A stretch of 64,000 nucleotides of DNA from Carnegiea gigantea (taxonomy: Eukaryota; Streptophyta; Magnoliopsida; Caryophyllales; Cactaceae), in contig JAKOGI010000423.1 in assembly GCA_029747015.1 (NCBI GenBank), forward strand, positions 115,056 through 179,055, read 5' to 3'. The notes beneath the pieces are model-generated. The model worked only from the letters and a program-made list of their open reading frames with translations, was not told the origin of the DNA and made no database searches. Positions 46,843-58,870 of the stretch are shown in pieces (the stretch's first letter is position 1; every line of letters starts with the position of its first letter). Both the position numbers and the translations under genes were made by a program.

Positions 46843-48153
46843 ATGCAAAGACCTTTAACATGCATCGGAGTACTATGTGTACTCCTTTTCATGGTGTTTA
46901 AAGGCGGAGTTGGTGTTTTTGCTACAGATATTCATGTTAACGGTGTGGTGGGTGACGGGAGTGGGGTAAGAGGTGATGGTGTTAGTGCTGAAGTAGGTGT
47001 TGGTAGTGGTGTTGAAGGAGGAGTTGCAAGTGGTCTAGGAGGAGGCATAAGTAGCAAAGGGGGTGGTACTGCAGGTGGAGGTGTTGGCCTTGGAGTTGGT
47101 GGCGGAGAAGGTGGTAAAGCAGGTGGTGACACCTCAGGAGATTGTATTAGATCTAAATGTTATGGCAGAACTAGAGGTGGTTTCGGTGGTGAGGGAAGCA
47201 TTACAACTGGTGTTGAAGCTAGTGCAGGAGTTGGAGTAGGAGGTAGTGTAGAAGGTAGAGTCGGTGGCAGTGGCAGAGAAAGCGCTAAAACAAGTGGTGG
47301 AGTTGGTGGAAGTGGAGGGAGTGGCGGCAGTGTTGGAGAAGGAATTATAGATGCCAGTGGAGTTGGTGGAAGTGTAGGAGGTGGTGGTAGTATTAGAGGA
47401 GGAAGTGCGGCTGGTAGCGGAGCAGGAGGCGGTAGTGGCGTAGGCAGCGGAGCTACCATTGGGATTGGCACTAGAGTTGGAGGTGGGGCTATAGGAGGTG
47501 GTGAAGTTGGGGGCGATATAAGTGGTGGAGGAGAAGCTGGAGTTCGCAGTGGAATAGGTGGAAGTGTTGGCAGTGGAATCGGCGGAAGTGTAGCTAGTGC
47601 GGGTGCCATTAGAGGTGGTGGTGGAGTTAGCGGCAGTGTAGGAGGTGGTGGTACTATTGGAAGAGGCATCATTAGTGGTCACGGAGTAGGAGGCGGAGGT
47701 GGAATTAAAGGTGATGTAAGTGGTGGAGGAGCTATCGGAGCAGGTGGTGGAATGGGTGGAAGCATCGGTGGTGGTGTATCTATGGGAGGCGGAATTATAG
47801 GTGGCGGTCAAGTTGGTAGAAGTGTAGGTGATGGTACTGTTACTGGAGGAATTGCAAGGGGTGATGGAGTAGGAGGCAGAGGTGGAGCCAAAAGCGATAT
47901 CGATGGTGGAGGAAATGTTGGAGTTGGTGGTAGCTGTGCTATTGGAGGTGGAATTATCGGTGGTGGGGGAGAAGGAGGTACAGGTAGAGCTAAAAATGAT
48001 ATAAGTAGCAAAGGAGCTGTTGGAGTTAGTGGTGGAATTGTAGGTGGTGGCGGTTCTATTGGAGGCAGAATTATAGGTGGTGGTGGAATCGGAGGAAGTG
48101 TAGGTAGTGGTAGTATTGTTGGAGGAGCAATTGTAGGTGGTGGTGGAGTATGA
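46843..48153 (+). CDS. Secreted glycine-rich repeat protein, first open segment (436 aa)
   Basis: The first ATG is at 46843. The open frame upstream starts only with GTG. Residues 1-27 form a signal peptide (MQRPLTCIGVLCVLLFMVFK, cleavage probably after FATD or just before it). After it, glycine dominates (GGG, GGV, GGS, GGI units), mixed with Ser, Val, Ile, Ala and regular Lys-Gly-Asp or Lys-Asn-Asp. This fits the broad class of glycine-rich cell-wall proteins, which are exported and cross-linked into the wall, but the repeat itself is not one I recognise. A TATA box lies upstream. A TGA at 48151-48153 ends this segment. It stands where the repeat predicts GGA, and the same frame stays open to 50583, so this may be the front of a much larger protein. 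Confidence 0.65.
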   Translation: MQRPLTCIGVLCVLLFMVFKGGVGVFATDIHVNGVVGDGSGVRGDGVSAEVGVGSGVEGGVASGLGGGISSKGGGTAGGGVGLGVGGGEGGKAGGDTSGDCIRSKCYGRTRGGFGGEGSITTGVEASAGVGVGGSVEGRVGGSGRESAKTSGGVGGSGGSGGSVGEGIIDASGVGGSVGGGGSIRGGSAAGSGAGGGSGVGSGATIGIGTRVGGGAIGGGEVGGDISGGGEAGVRSGIGGSVGSGIGGSVASAGAIRGGGGVSGSVGGGGTIGRGIISGHGVGGGGGIKGDVSGGGAIGAGGGMGGSIGGGVSMGGGIIGGGQVGRSVGDGTVTGGIARGDGVGGRGGAKSDIDGGGNVGVGGSCAIGGGIIGGGGEGGTGRAKNDISSKGAVGVSGGIVGGGGSIGGRIIGGGGIGGSVGSGSIVGGAIVGGGGV

Positions 48154-48174
48154 GGCGAAGGTGGAGGTGGAGTC

Positions 48175-50500
48175 AAAGGCGATGTAGGTGGTGGAGAAGT
48201 TGTTGGAGTAGGTGGTGGAGGAGTTGTTATAGGCGGAATTATAGGTGGTGGTGGTAGAGAAGGAGGTGGAGGTGGAGTTAAAGGTGATATAAGTGGTGGA
48301 GGAGCTGTTAGAGTTGGAGGTGGAAATGCAGGTGGTGGCGGTTCTATTGGAGTCGGGGTTATAGGTGGTGGTGGAGTCGGCAAAAGTATAGGTAGTGGTG
48401 GTACCGTTGGAGGAGGAATAGGCGGTGGTGGGCTAGGAGGAGGAGGTGGAGGTGGAGCCAAAGGCGATGTAGGTGGTGGAGGAGTTGTCGGAGTAAGTGG
48501 TGGAGGAGCTGTTGGAGAAGGAATTAAAGGTGGTGGTGGAGAAGGAGGTGGAGGTGGAGCTAAAGGTGATATAAGTGGTAGAGGAGCTGTCGGAGTTGGC
48601 GGCAGAAGTGTAGGTGATGGTGGTTCTATTGAAGGCAGAGTCATAGGTAGTGGTGCAGTCGGAGGAAGTATAGGTAGTGGTGGTACTGTTGGAAAAGGAA
48701 TTGTAGGTGGTGGCGGAGTAGGAGGCGGAGATGGAGGTGGAAGTGGAGGTGGAGCCAAAGGCGATGTAGGTGGTGGAGGATTGGTTGGCGTAGATGGTCG
48801 AGGAGCTGTTGGAGGCGGAATTATAGGCGGTGGTGGAGAAGGAAGTGGAGGTGTAGCTAAAGATGATATAAGTGGTGGAGTTGTTGAAGTTGGAGTTAGA
48901 GGTGGAAGTACAAGTGGTGGCGGTTCTATTGGAGGCGGAGTTATAGGTGGCGATAGAGTCGGCAGACGTGTAGGTAGTGGTGGTACTGTTAGAGGAGGAA
49001 TAGGCGGTGGTGGACTAGGAGGCGGAAGCAGAGGCGGAGGTGAAGCCAAAGGTGATGAAGATGGTGGAGAAGTTTTCGGAGTAGGTGGTGGAGGAGCTGT
49101 TGGAGGCAAAATTATAGGTGGTGGTGGAGAAGGAGGTGGAGGTGGAGTTAAAGGTGATATAAGTGGTGGAGGAGCTGTTGAAGTTGGCGATAGAAGTGTG
49201 GGTGGTGGTGGTTCTATTGGAGGCGGAGTCATAGGTGGTGGTAGAGTCGAAGAAAATATAGGTAGTGGTGGTACTGTTGAAGGAGGAATTGTAAGTGGTA
49301 GTGGAGTAGGAGGCGGAGGTGGAAGTGGAGCCAAGGGTAATATAGGTGGTAGAGAAGTTGTTGGAGTAGGTGGTGGAGGCACTGTTGGAGGCAGAATTAT
49401 AGGTGGTGGTGGAGAAGGAGGTGGAGATGGAGTTAAAGGTGATATAAGTGGTGGAGGAGCTGTTGAAGTTGGAGGTAGAAGTGCAAGTGGTGGCGGTTCT
49501 ATTGAAGGCGGAGTTAGAAGTGTTGGTAAAGTCGGTAGAAGTATAGATACTGGTGGTCCTATTGGAGGAGAAATAGGCGGTGGTGGACTAGAAGGCGAAG
49601 GCGGAGGTCGAGCCAAAGGCGATGTAGGTGAAGAAGTCGTCGGAGTAGGTGGTGGAGGAGCTGTTAGAGGCGGAATTATAGGTGGTGGTGGAAAAAGAGG
49701 TGGAGGTGGAGCCAAAAGTGATATAAGTGATGAAGGAGCTGTTGGAGTTGGCAGTGGAAGTGTAGGTGGTGGCAGTTCTATTGGAGACGGAGTCATAGGT
49801 GGTGATGGAGTCGGAGAAAGTATAGGTAGTGGTGGTACTGTTGGAGGAGGAATTGCAGGTGGTGGTGGAGTAGGAGGCGGAGGTGGAGGTGGAGTCAAAG
49901 ACAATGTAAGTGGTGGAGGAGTTATTGGAGTAGGTGATCGACGAGCTGTTGGAGGCGGAATTATAAGCGGTGGTGGAGAAGGAGGTGGAGATACAGCTAA
50001 AGGTGATATAAGTGGTAGAGGAACTGTTGGAGTTGGAGGTGGAAGTGCAGGTGGTGGTTCTATTGGAGGCGGAGTTATAGGTGGTGGTGGAATCGGCAAA
50101 AATGTAGGTAGTGGTAATACTGTTGGAGGAGGAATAGGCGGTGGTGGACCAGGAGGCGGAGGCAGAGGTGGAGTCAAAGGCGATGTAGGTGGTGAAGGAG
50201 TTGCCGGAGTAGGTGGTGGAGGAGTTGTTGGAGTCGGAATTATAGGTGGTGGTGGAGAAGGAAGTGGAGGTAGAGCTAAAGGCGATATAAGTGGTGGAGG
50301 AGCTGTTAGAGTTGGCGGTGGAAGTGTAGGTGGTGGCGATTTTCTTGAAGGCGGAGTCATAGGTAATGGTGGAGTTGGAAGAAGTATAGATAGTGGTGGT
50401 ACTGTTAGAGGAGGAACTGTAGGTGCTAGTGGAGTAGGAAGCAGAGGTGGGGATGGAGCCAAAGGCGATGTAGGTGGTGGAGGAGCTATTGAAGGCAGAA
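48175..50500 (+). repeat. Two-module glycine-rich tandem repeat, 279-297 bp period
   Basis: AAAGG(T/C)GAT(A/G)TA marks each module. KGDIS-type marks fall at 48280, 48562, 48859, 49150, 49435, 49714, 49999 and 50278 (steps 282, 297, 291, 285, 279, 285, 279). KGDVG-type marks precede them by 99-105 bases (48175, 48460, 48757, 49048, 49333, 49615, 49897, 50176). All steps are multiples of three. More diverged units extend left to about 47700 and right to about 52400. Confidence 0.9.
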
Positions 50501-50644
50501 TTATAGGTGGTGAAGGAGAAGGAGGTGGAAGTGGAACCAAAGGCGATGTAAGTGGTCGAGGAGCTTTGAAGGCAGAATTATAGGTGGTGAAGGAGAAGGA
50601 GGTGGAAGTGGAACCAAAGGCGATGTAAGTGGTCGAGGAGCGGA
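50491..50644 (+). repeat. 77-bp tandem duplication at the first frame change
   Basis: Copies at 50491-50567 and 50568-50644 are identical over their first 74 bases (GAAGGCAGAATTATAGGTGG onward). Since 77 is not a multiple of three, it shifts the frame and leads to the TAG at 50581. Confidence 0.9.
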
Positions 50645-51149
50645 GTAGGTGGTCGAGGAGCGGTTGGAGGTAGAATTATAGGTGGTGGTGGAGAAGGAGG
50701 TGTAGGCAGAGCTAAAGGTGATATAAGTGGTGGAGGAACTGTTGGAGTTGGTGGCGGAAGTGTAGGTAGTAGCGATTCTATTAAGGGCAAAGTTATAGGC
50801 GGTGGTGGAGTCGGCGAAAGTATAAGTAGTGGTGGTACTGTTGGAGGAGGAATTGTAGGCAGTGGTGGATTAGGAGGGGGAGGTAAAGGTGCAACTAAAG
50901 GCGATGTAGGTGGTGGAGGAGTTGTTAGAGTAGGTGGTAAAGAAGGTGTTGGAGGCAGAATTGTAGGTGGTGGTGTAGAAGGAGGCAGAGATGGAGTCAA
51001 GAGTGATATAAGTGGTAGCAAAACTATTGGAATTAGCGGTGGAAGTGTAGGTGGTAGCGGTTCTATTGGAGGCAGAGTTATAGGTAGTGGTGGAGTTGGA
51101 GGAAGTTCAGGTAACTGTTGGAGGAGGAATAGGTGGTGGTGCGCTAGGG

Positions 51150-51190
51150 GGCGGAGGCGGAGGCGGAGGCGGAGGCGGAGGCGGAGGAGG
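51150..51190 (+). repeat. (GGCGGA)n hexamer run
   Basis: Six to seven GGCGGA units, coding for poly-Gly in the third open frame, next to the second frame change. Confidence 0.85.
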
Positions 51191-52318
51191 AGCCATAGGT
51201 GATGTAGGTGGTCGAGGAGTTGTTGGAGTAGGTGGTAGAGGAGCTATTAGAGGCGAAATTGTAGGTAGTGGTGGAGAAGAAGGTGGAGGTGGAGGTGGAG
51301 CTACAGGTGATATAAGTAGTGGAAGAACTATTGAAGTTGGCGGTAGAAGTGCAGGTGGTGGCATTTCTATTGGAGGCGGAAATATAGGTGATAGTGGAGT
51401 CGGCGGAAGTATAAGTGGTGGTGGTATGATTGGAGGAGGAATTATTAGTGGTGGTGGAGTAGGAGGTACAGGTGGAGTCAAAGGCGATGTAGGTAGTGGA
51501 GGAGCTGTTGGAGGCGAAATTATAGGTAGTGGTGGAGCTGGCGAAGGTATAAGGGGTGGCGGTACTATTGGAGGAGGAATTATATGCAGTGGTGGAGCTA
51601 AAGGTGATATAGGAGGTGGCAGAACTGTTGGAGCTGGCAGTGAAACTAGTGGAAGTATAGGTGGCGATGGCGCTATTGGAACTGAAATTATAGGTAGAGG
51701 TGGTGTAGGAGCTGAAGGTGGAGCTACAGGTGATGTAGGAGGTGAAAGAGTTGTTGGAGCTGGCGGGGGAATTGGTGAAGTTGGTAAGGGTGGTGTTGTT
51801 GGAGGTGGAATTATAAATAGTGGTGGAGGAGGAAGTGCAGGTGGTAGTGGTGGTATTGGAAGAGGAATTATAGGTGGTGGTGGTAACATAGGAAGCCGAG
51901 GTGGGGCTAAGGGTCATGCAAGTGCTAGAGGAGCTGTTGGAGCCGATAGTGGAATTGGTGGAAATGTAGGGGGTGGTGCCACTGTTGGAGGAGGAAGCAT
52001 AGGTGGTAGTGGACTAAGAGGTAAAAGTGGAGTAGTTAAAGGTGGTGGTGGAACCAACGAAAGTGTACATGGCAGTGGTGCTATCAAAGGCAAAATTATA
52101 GGCGATGGTGGAGTTGGTAGTAGCATAGGCGGTGGTGGTACTGTTGAAGGAGGTGTTCAAGGCAATGGGCTAGGAGATAGAGATATAGATAAAGCTAAAG
52201 GTCATATAAGTGATAAAGGAATTGTTGGAGGTAGTGCTACTACAAGCATAATTGTAAGCAGTGGTGGAGTTGGAGATAGTAAAGACAGTGGTGGTGTTGT
52301 TGAAAGAGAAGTTGTACA

Positions 52319-52352
52319 TCGTGGTGGTGGTGGTGGTGGTGGTGGTGGTGGT
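52319..52352 (+). repeat. (GGT)n microsatellite
   Basis: About eleven GGT units near the 3' end of the glycine-rich coding region. Confidence 0.9.
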
Positions 52353-52442
52353 GGTAGTGGTGGCATAGTAGGTAGTGATGGAGCTAAAAGTAATATAGGT
52401 GGTAGAAGACTTGTTAGAGCTCATAGTGAATTTCGCAAATAG

Positions 52443-55400
52443 ATGGATGGTCATGGAGGAACTAATGGTCTCATTAGAGGTATAATGTAGGTAGCTGTTG
52501 AGAAGTTGCAAAAGGTGGAACCAGTGATAGAGCAAATGGCGCTCCAAAACCTCTAGATACTACGGGTAGTGCTGGAGTTAATAGATAAGTGTTGATCCTG
52601 TTGGACAAAGTGTTGGTAATGGTGGAAGAATGAACTTATGTATCCATATGTCATAGTATGACAACAAGTTAATGTCAAATAATGGTCAAATCTGATAAAA
52701 GTTCAACTATAATGTATCCATTAATGTGTTCAACTATGTAGTATGATGTTTGTCCCTTTATTTTGTTTAAATTTTTGTGTATATGGGTAAATTATGGTGC
52801 AGTATATGTATTGATCCATTTCTTTTGCTCTTTGTGCACAGATGAGTGCATGTTCGTTAAAAAAAGATGTTTATGTCGATATAGATACATTATTTACAAA
52901 TTTTAAATTACCAATGGAGGCATTGATATTTAAGATATAAGTAATCCATTATGGGCAATTGTTTAAGAAACATTGATCGTGAATAAAATACTTGCAACAA
53001 TGTCAAATAATAACTCACTAAAAGGCTAAACCCCATCATTAAACATAAAAGACACCCAAATATCAAAATAAGCTATTATGAGTACAAAGTTAGTGCATAA
53101 GCATATACTTTTTCCCAACATATTAGTAATAATAGTACGCCCTATTATATCATTTTTCTCAACATATTAGTGATAATAGTGCACACTAGTTATAAAAAGA
53201 AGTCTATTTGGAAAAGATCAAGTAGTTAGCATCAGAAAAAATCTCTAAAATCTTCTTTAGCATTGTAACTGAATTAATAATATCATATATTCATATTAGC
53301 ATCAAAGAATAATGAGTGCGATATATTTTCAATTTTTTTTATTACTGTAACTAATATATGATATATAAGTTGTAAAGTAATATTACCAAAAAAAACACAC
53401 ACAAACACGAAAATACCACTAATGAAGTCAAGAAACAAAATAATTGACAATACCAAATAAATTGTCAATACTAAAATTAAAATACACACACAATCCTTAC
53501 TGTGTAAGAGCCAAAAAATGTTGAAGCCGCTAAAGCAAAATGCTAAACTACACATACAAAGAATGCTAACTTACGGAAATATAATGACTGAGAACATTAA
53601 AAAGCACTCATACAATGCGCTAAGCTAAAGGCAAAATTCAAATTTTAAAATAAAATTCAAGATTAAAGACAAATAAAACGACCACTTTCAAACATCATCT
53701 TTAAAAAGAAAACTTTCTTCTTCTTCAAACCAACACAACCTTTAGCCATTGAAAACCCTAAAACTATACTAAACAAGATATTAAACAATAATTACTAAAT
53801 ATCAAACTAAAATAGATTAAAATCGAGAGCTAAAATGAATAGTATCAAACCAAAATGCCTCAGACATCATGTAGAAAAGGTCAGCAAAAGGAATTTAAAA
53901 AAAAAAAAAAAAAGGACCAAACATACTTGAACATTCCAAGAAGTTCAAATGTAAACAATGCCAAAATCCAAACAAAATTGAACTAGAAGCAACAATTTCA
54001 ACAATAGCATGCAAAATGGACACAAAAATAAGGGAAAAAATAAACAAAAAAAAAGAAAGAAAGGAGAAGGAGCAAATGAAGAGAGAGAAACATAATTTAC
54101 TATCAAAATTGGAGAGAAAATCACAACAAAACTCTATCAAATTATTACAAATAAAAACGAAAGTAATGAAATCTACTACCAAAACTGAAAGGAACAATAA
54201 TCGAAATAAACAATACCAAAATCAAGAAGAAAAGATAAGAAATAAGAACAAAGCATACTTCAATAATTTGATAAGTTTTGAACCAAACAATAGCTAAACT
54301 CCAAGCAGATTGAACCAAAAGCGACAATTTCAATAATGACAAGCAAAATCAAAAACATAATTGAGCAAAAAGCCCTAAAAATTGAAGAAACAACAAGCTG
54401 AAAGACGAGAGAGAAAATAAGCTTATGATCGAAAAAGCAAGAAGAAAATCAATTCAAAAATCCATAAAAATAAAACAAAATCAAATCAAAAGCAACGATT
54501 TTCACTTTTAGATCTTAAGTGATGAGATAGAACCAGAGTGAAGGAAGTTCAAAAGGAAAAGAGAGAATGGACCGTATGTGCAAAAGAAATTAGATGACGA
54601 CATGAGAATCAAATGGTTTTAACACATAAAGAAAATGTGAAAATACACGTAGTATCTGGGAGTCCACAACTAAAGCCTATTGTTTTAATTGTACCATGAC
54701 ACAACCAACTTTTTTTAACCCATTTAATGCTTCCAGGTAGAGGCAAGCATGTCTAACAGATACCCTGAAAAAGGTTCAAAATATATCAAACAAGTCCAAT
54801 TTCATAACTCAAACTAGTCAAACAGTTCTGGTTTCTAATATTAAGGAACCAGTGTGATTGGTTTCAATTCTGGTTCCCAACATTAAGGAATCGGAAGTGG
54901 GAACAAGTTATAACAAAAAAAGGTCATCTCCTAATGTGTAGGCCCAGATTTTTTATTAATTTTATATATAATACAATGTCCCAACCTAATCTTCCATTAA
55001 ATCAAAACAAAAAAACCTAAGAAGTATTTCTCTACATTGAAATGTATGTGTTATTGTGCCTGTTTTCGAGTCAAAATTCATAATTTTCTACCTTGATTTA
55101 CTATTTTTGCTTTTATCTAATAAATGTAGCTTGCGTTGCATCATATTAATTCAGTAAATGTAGTTTGCTACCTTTAGTTAATAGGTTTTAGCTACAAAGC
55201 GAGGCTTTATAGTTTATGGGCATTAAAATAAATCTTGTTGTGTTGTAAGCAATTGTTTTTACAATAAATAAATATTAAACATGGAAAATTATAAAAGTAT
55301 ATAATACGCATAAATATCCAGAATTAGAAACATAACGGATGGGTACGATTTCAGTTCCCAAAATTGTAAGACGAGAACCGACATTTTCAACTCCAATTCC

Positions 55401-57000
55401 CAAAAGTGAGAAACCTGTTTGACCGTTTCCCAATTTTCTAGATGGATATGCAAAATTGCTCACCCTACTCATAGGTGTGCACTTAGTAATGGCAAATTAG
55501 ACTTGTCACTTTTATTGTACAAATTATATGTTACCCCATGGAGTAGCGTACTAGGCGCATCAAGGGTAATTTGAGCAGATGCTCATGCGTGCGCATCTAT
55601 AGGCCTGTTCGACAAATGATGAATTTTTTCAACTAACTGATGAATTTTTTTCCCATTGATAAATTTTATAATAAAATGGTAAATTTTTGTATTTTGATGA
55701 ATTTTCCAACAGCATTCATGTATTCAAGTTTTTATATGAAGTTTTTTTATTACAACATAATTGATGAAAATTTAAATAGTACTAAATTACATTTTATATC
55801 AATTTCATTTGCACTTTATTAAAATTATCAATACATATTGTTGAATTTATTATAATATGTTGAATAGTTTAACTTAAAGACATATTTCCCCTTTTTGTTT
55901 AAAAAATAATGATGAATACAAGTGTTTACTTATTCATCTAAAAGTCCACAAATAAAGAATCTAGTACTTCAAATACTTACAGATCAATTTTCTAATTAAT
56001 CGATAAATTTTACAACAGTACTAATGAATTTTCCTAAGAATGTCTACACTTATTGATACTCATCATTTTTCTTCAAATACTTATCATCCTTCATCACATA
56101 TGCATCAATTAACCTGCTAGGAACTTGCATTGACCTTTGTTGTTTAGTTATCTATATAAATACATCAACTATTAGAAAACATCCATATGAATAATTAATA
56201 TGTGCATCACTAAAATTAACAAATTTATCAAAAATTAATTGCGTATTCAATATGAAAAGGTCAAACATATTAAAATAAACAAATATTTATCACTTAAGCT
56301 TAAAAAATTCATCGACAGAAGCAAGCGTTCTTCACTAAAATTTAAAAATTCATGAAGAAACTAATTCAAGAAATGCTACTAAATCAAATTCAAACATTCA
56401 ATTTCAACTCCAAATAACAACAATAGCATCACGTACTTGCCTCAGGTCTTCACTTTTGATCATTAAAAAAAAAAAAATCATCACTAAATTTAAAAATTCA
56501 TCCAAATTAACAAATATTCATAGGCAAAATTTAAAATTTATCATAATTCAAAAGGATAGGTAATCATATTCAAAAAGAAATTTGTCAAAAAGAAGATAAA
56601 TGTTCCTTTCGAAGAACTATAAATCATGAATACAAATTAAGATAAAGCAACATCCCACTAACAACCAAAATAACCCTAGGCTTGGCCATTTGACTGCCTA
56701 ATTAGTCAGATCTATCTGATTCTCGGCCAGCAAATTTGATCAACAATACAACTTTCTGATTGGTGCCTTCAATGGTGGCTTCACATGCTTGTTGGAGCTC
56801 TTTATGATCTGAGCTTGAATTGGAAAGAATAAATCAATTCAAAATTGTGATTGAAATCAAGATCAAAGAGTGAAGTGAGAGAAATTAGAATAAGAGAGGA
56901 AGGGAAACAAATCAGAATGGGTAGTGAGAGTGTGATGAGCATGAAAATGGGGAACGAGCTTAGCTTGCAATTTTGTTGTTAAATATGTAGTACTAAAATA
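52443..57000. other. AT-rich intergenic DNA, no gene recognised
   Basis: The first few hundred bases are probably the 3' end of the glycine-rich gene. The rest is AT-rich with A-runs (53898-53913 and 56465-56477). At 55610-56650 the phrase AAATTCATCA and its variants recur irregularly. No ORF has family character. Confidence 0.5.
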
Positions 57001-58214
57001 GCAATTTTTTATTTTAAAAAATGAATTGGAAATGGGAAAATTTATTGGGAGGTGAGACATCAACAGGCATGCAACCAATTCATTTTTTTTTCAACATTTT
57101 GGTGTTGCTTTTGGAGGGAAAACAAGTGGGGAAAATTATTGGAGAAATGCAAATGACTAAAGTGCCCCCAATTAAAATTTTAGGGGTTGACCTTGTCGAT
57201 TTGGTTGAGCAAAAAGAAGAACATTTAAGTAGAAGTGGTTACTTTGAAGTTTACTGTTTGGGCTCATTCTCTCTCATCAAATGCTCTCTCCCTCTCAACC
57301 TCAGCAATGCTCTGCAGCTCCAAATCGCTTCAACTCCTCCACCTCTCACAACCTATATACTGAATATGTGAAATTCTTGTAATTTTGATGTGAAACTGTT
57401 GGTTTTGGAGCAGGGATCTGAAAAAGGGTGAAGAAATTGCAGTGACGCAAGCTTCGTACAGGTTCAACATCAGCAATGGCGTCAACTATTTTTCTACGTC
57501 TATGCTGTTTGTGATAAAGGTGGGGATGTTATGAGGATGATGACCATGTAACGTGAAGAGGAAGGAGTAGAAAGATTCCAGATTGATAGACCGGTTCAAC
57601 TAGCTGGGTATACCACAAGTATGTTATACTCGGTGACAAATGTCAGTTTGTTGTCACTGTTGTTGTTGTTGTGAATGGTGATTGATCGGTTACATATGTA
57701 TGCCATGATGATGTTGATTGTACACCATGGGAGTAGGGGTATTGGTGTTGGATAAACCAAATTGCATGGAAATGTAGTGAAAACGTTAGTGTATAAGATG
57801 AATTTGAGGGAAGGCGGACATCTCCCCCACCCCAAAAATTATAGTGCTAAGGCAAGGTGTATGGAGTTATGCATGATAATGGCAGTGTGAGTGGATAAGT
57901 TGTGGGGTAGGCAATAGCTTCTTCAAGGGGAGAAGTGAAGATGTTATAAAAACAGGTAATCATGTTGTGAAAAGGTGATCACGGTGGTTACAAGCCAACA
58001 TTGGTAAACCTGGGAAACCTTATTGGTATACCGTGGTAGGCATAACTTAGAAAATATGTAAACCGATAGGTATAGTGGTGGTCACTATGTGAGTTACATG
58101 CGTGAAGTAAATGATGCACTAAAATATGAGCTAACAAAATGCTTTTAACGTATGACATACAGGGCAATTGCAAAGGTATTAGGGAGGTTGAATGAAGTGA
58201 CCGGTCAGGAAAAC
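57001..58214. other. Upstream part of a Mutator-like remnant, no gene assigned
   Basis: From about 57260 the sequence has CT-rich leader-like DNA (57270-57345) and then G-rich, mostly non-coding stretches resembling in style the leader at 63290-62030 on the other strand. ORFs here do not match a family. Confidence 0.35.
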
Positions 58215-58870
58215 GATTTACGAGTGTGGCTGTTATGATGATCACATGAAACAGATAGAGATGGGGTCATGGTAGGAGGTGGTGGGGGGAGGGAATTAGT
58301 TGTGTATGTGTTATGGGATGAGTGTTGGAGGAATGTGGAAACGAAAAAGTGAAGTACGAGGGAGGGTCCAGGAGATATGTGCTGGCAAAGGAGGTAATGG
58401 GGATGAAGAAGGCGCATAGAATGATGAAGGAGATTGTTGGTAGTGATAAGTCGGAGCAGAAAGTATGGTACAGGTTAAAGTATAACCAGCAAATGTTAAT
58501 GCCAATTGAGGGAGATATGGATGTGAGTATGATTTTCAAGGAAAATGAAAAACATGACTATTTATATTACGACCCATGCTGGTGTCGTGGCTTGTAAATG
58601 GCCACATGTGGAAAGAAGATGGACGGAGCTAGTTGTTGGTAGACAAGAGCTCGATAAGGAGTACAACTAATGCATATTCCCCCCCCCCCAACAATGGATG
58701 ACAACCTAGTAGGCCTTAGTCGAAGCATAGTGTGTCAATCCCAAGGCAACAAAGGTCAAAGGTGCTCGAAATGCGGCGAAGTCATACATACGAGAAGGAT
58801 ATGCCGTAATGCCCGAGCTGATTTTAATGCAGATACCAAGGTGAAATTGTGGAGTTTAAAGATGTGCTGA
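58215..58870 (+). pseudogene. Mutator-like transposase, internally deleted (N-terminal domain plus zinc knuckle)
   Basis: From about 58270 the plus strand reads GGGGGRELVVYVLW, a frameshift, then VKYEGGSRRYVLAKEVMGM, VWYRLKYNQQMLMPIEGDMD and VSMIFKENEKHDYLYY. This is the N-terminal PB1-like region found in MuDR-type transposases. About 130 bases later comes a C-terminal knuckle, CSKCGEVIHTRRIC (58762-58803), followed by RNARADFNAD, which normally ends the transposase. The catalytic MULE domain of several hundred residues that should lie between them is absent. It is therefore a deletion derivative. A related N-terminal domain lies on the minus strand at 62017-61630. Confidence 0.6.

Larger units (their letters stand above)
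48154..52442 (+). pseudogene. Continuation of the giant glycine-rich repeat coding region, frame-broken
   Basis: Reading on from the TGA at 48151, the same frame is open to 50583, all in glycine-rich repeats. Coding then changes frame: about 50645-51105 is open in a second frame, and about 51106-52442 in a third, ending SNIGGRRLVRAHSEFRK. The first change is at a 77-bp tandem duplication (50491-50644) and a nearby deletion. The second is a small deletion near 51105. Together with 46843-48153 the region spans about 1,860 codons. Lys-Gly-Asp recurs at alternating spacings of about 34 and 60 residues. Either this is a recently broken gene, or the sequence contains assembly errors in repeats. Function is unknown; a structural wall role is inferred from composition and signal peptide. 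Confidence 0.55.

Noticed and set aside
47134..47811. Ser/Thr/Tyr-rich minus-strand ORFs (also 51144-51917).
   Set aside because: Another antisense frame of the same trinucleotide-biased repeat; a composition artefact.
47808..50540. A 910-residue proline-rich ORF on the minus strand opposite the glycine-rich gene, plus similar ones at 51107-51889 and 50578-51021.
   Set aside because: GGN codons on the plus strand read as NCC/CCN on the other, giving poly-Pro frames with few stops. There is no signal peptide, promoter or domain on that strand, whereas the plus strand has a TATA box, an ATG and a signal peptide.
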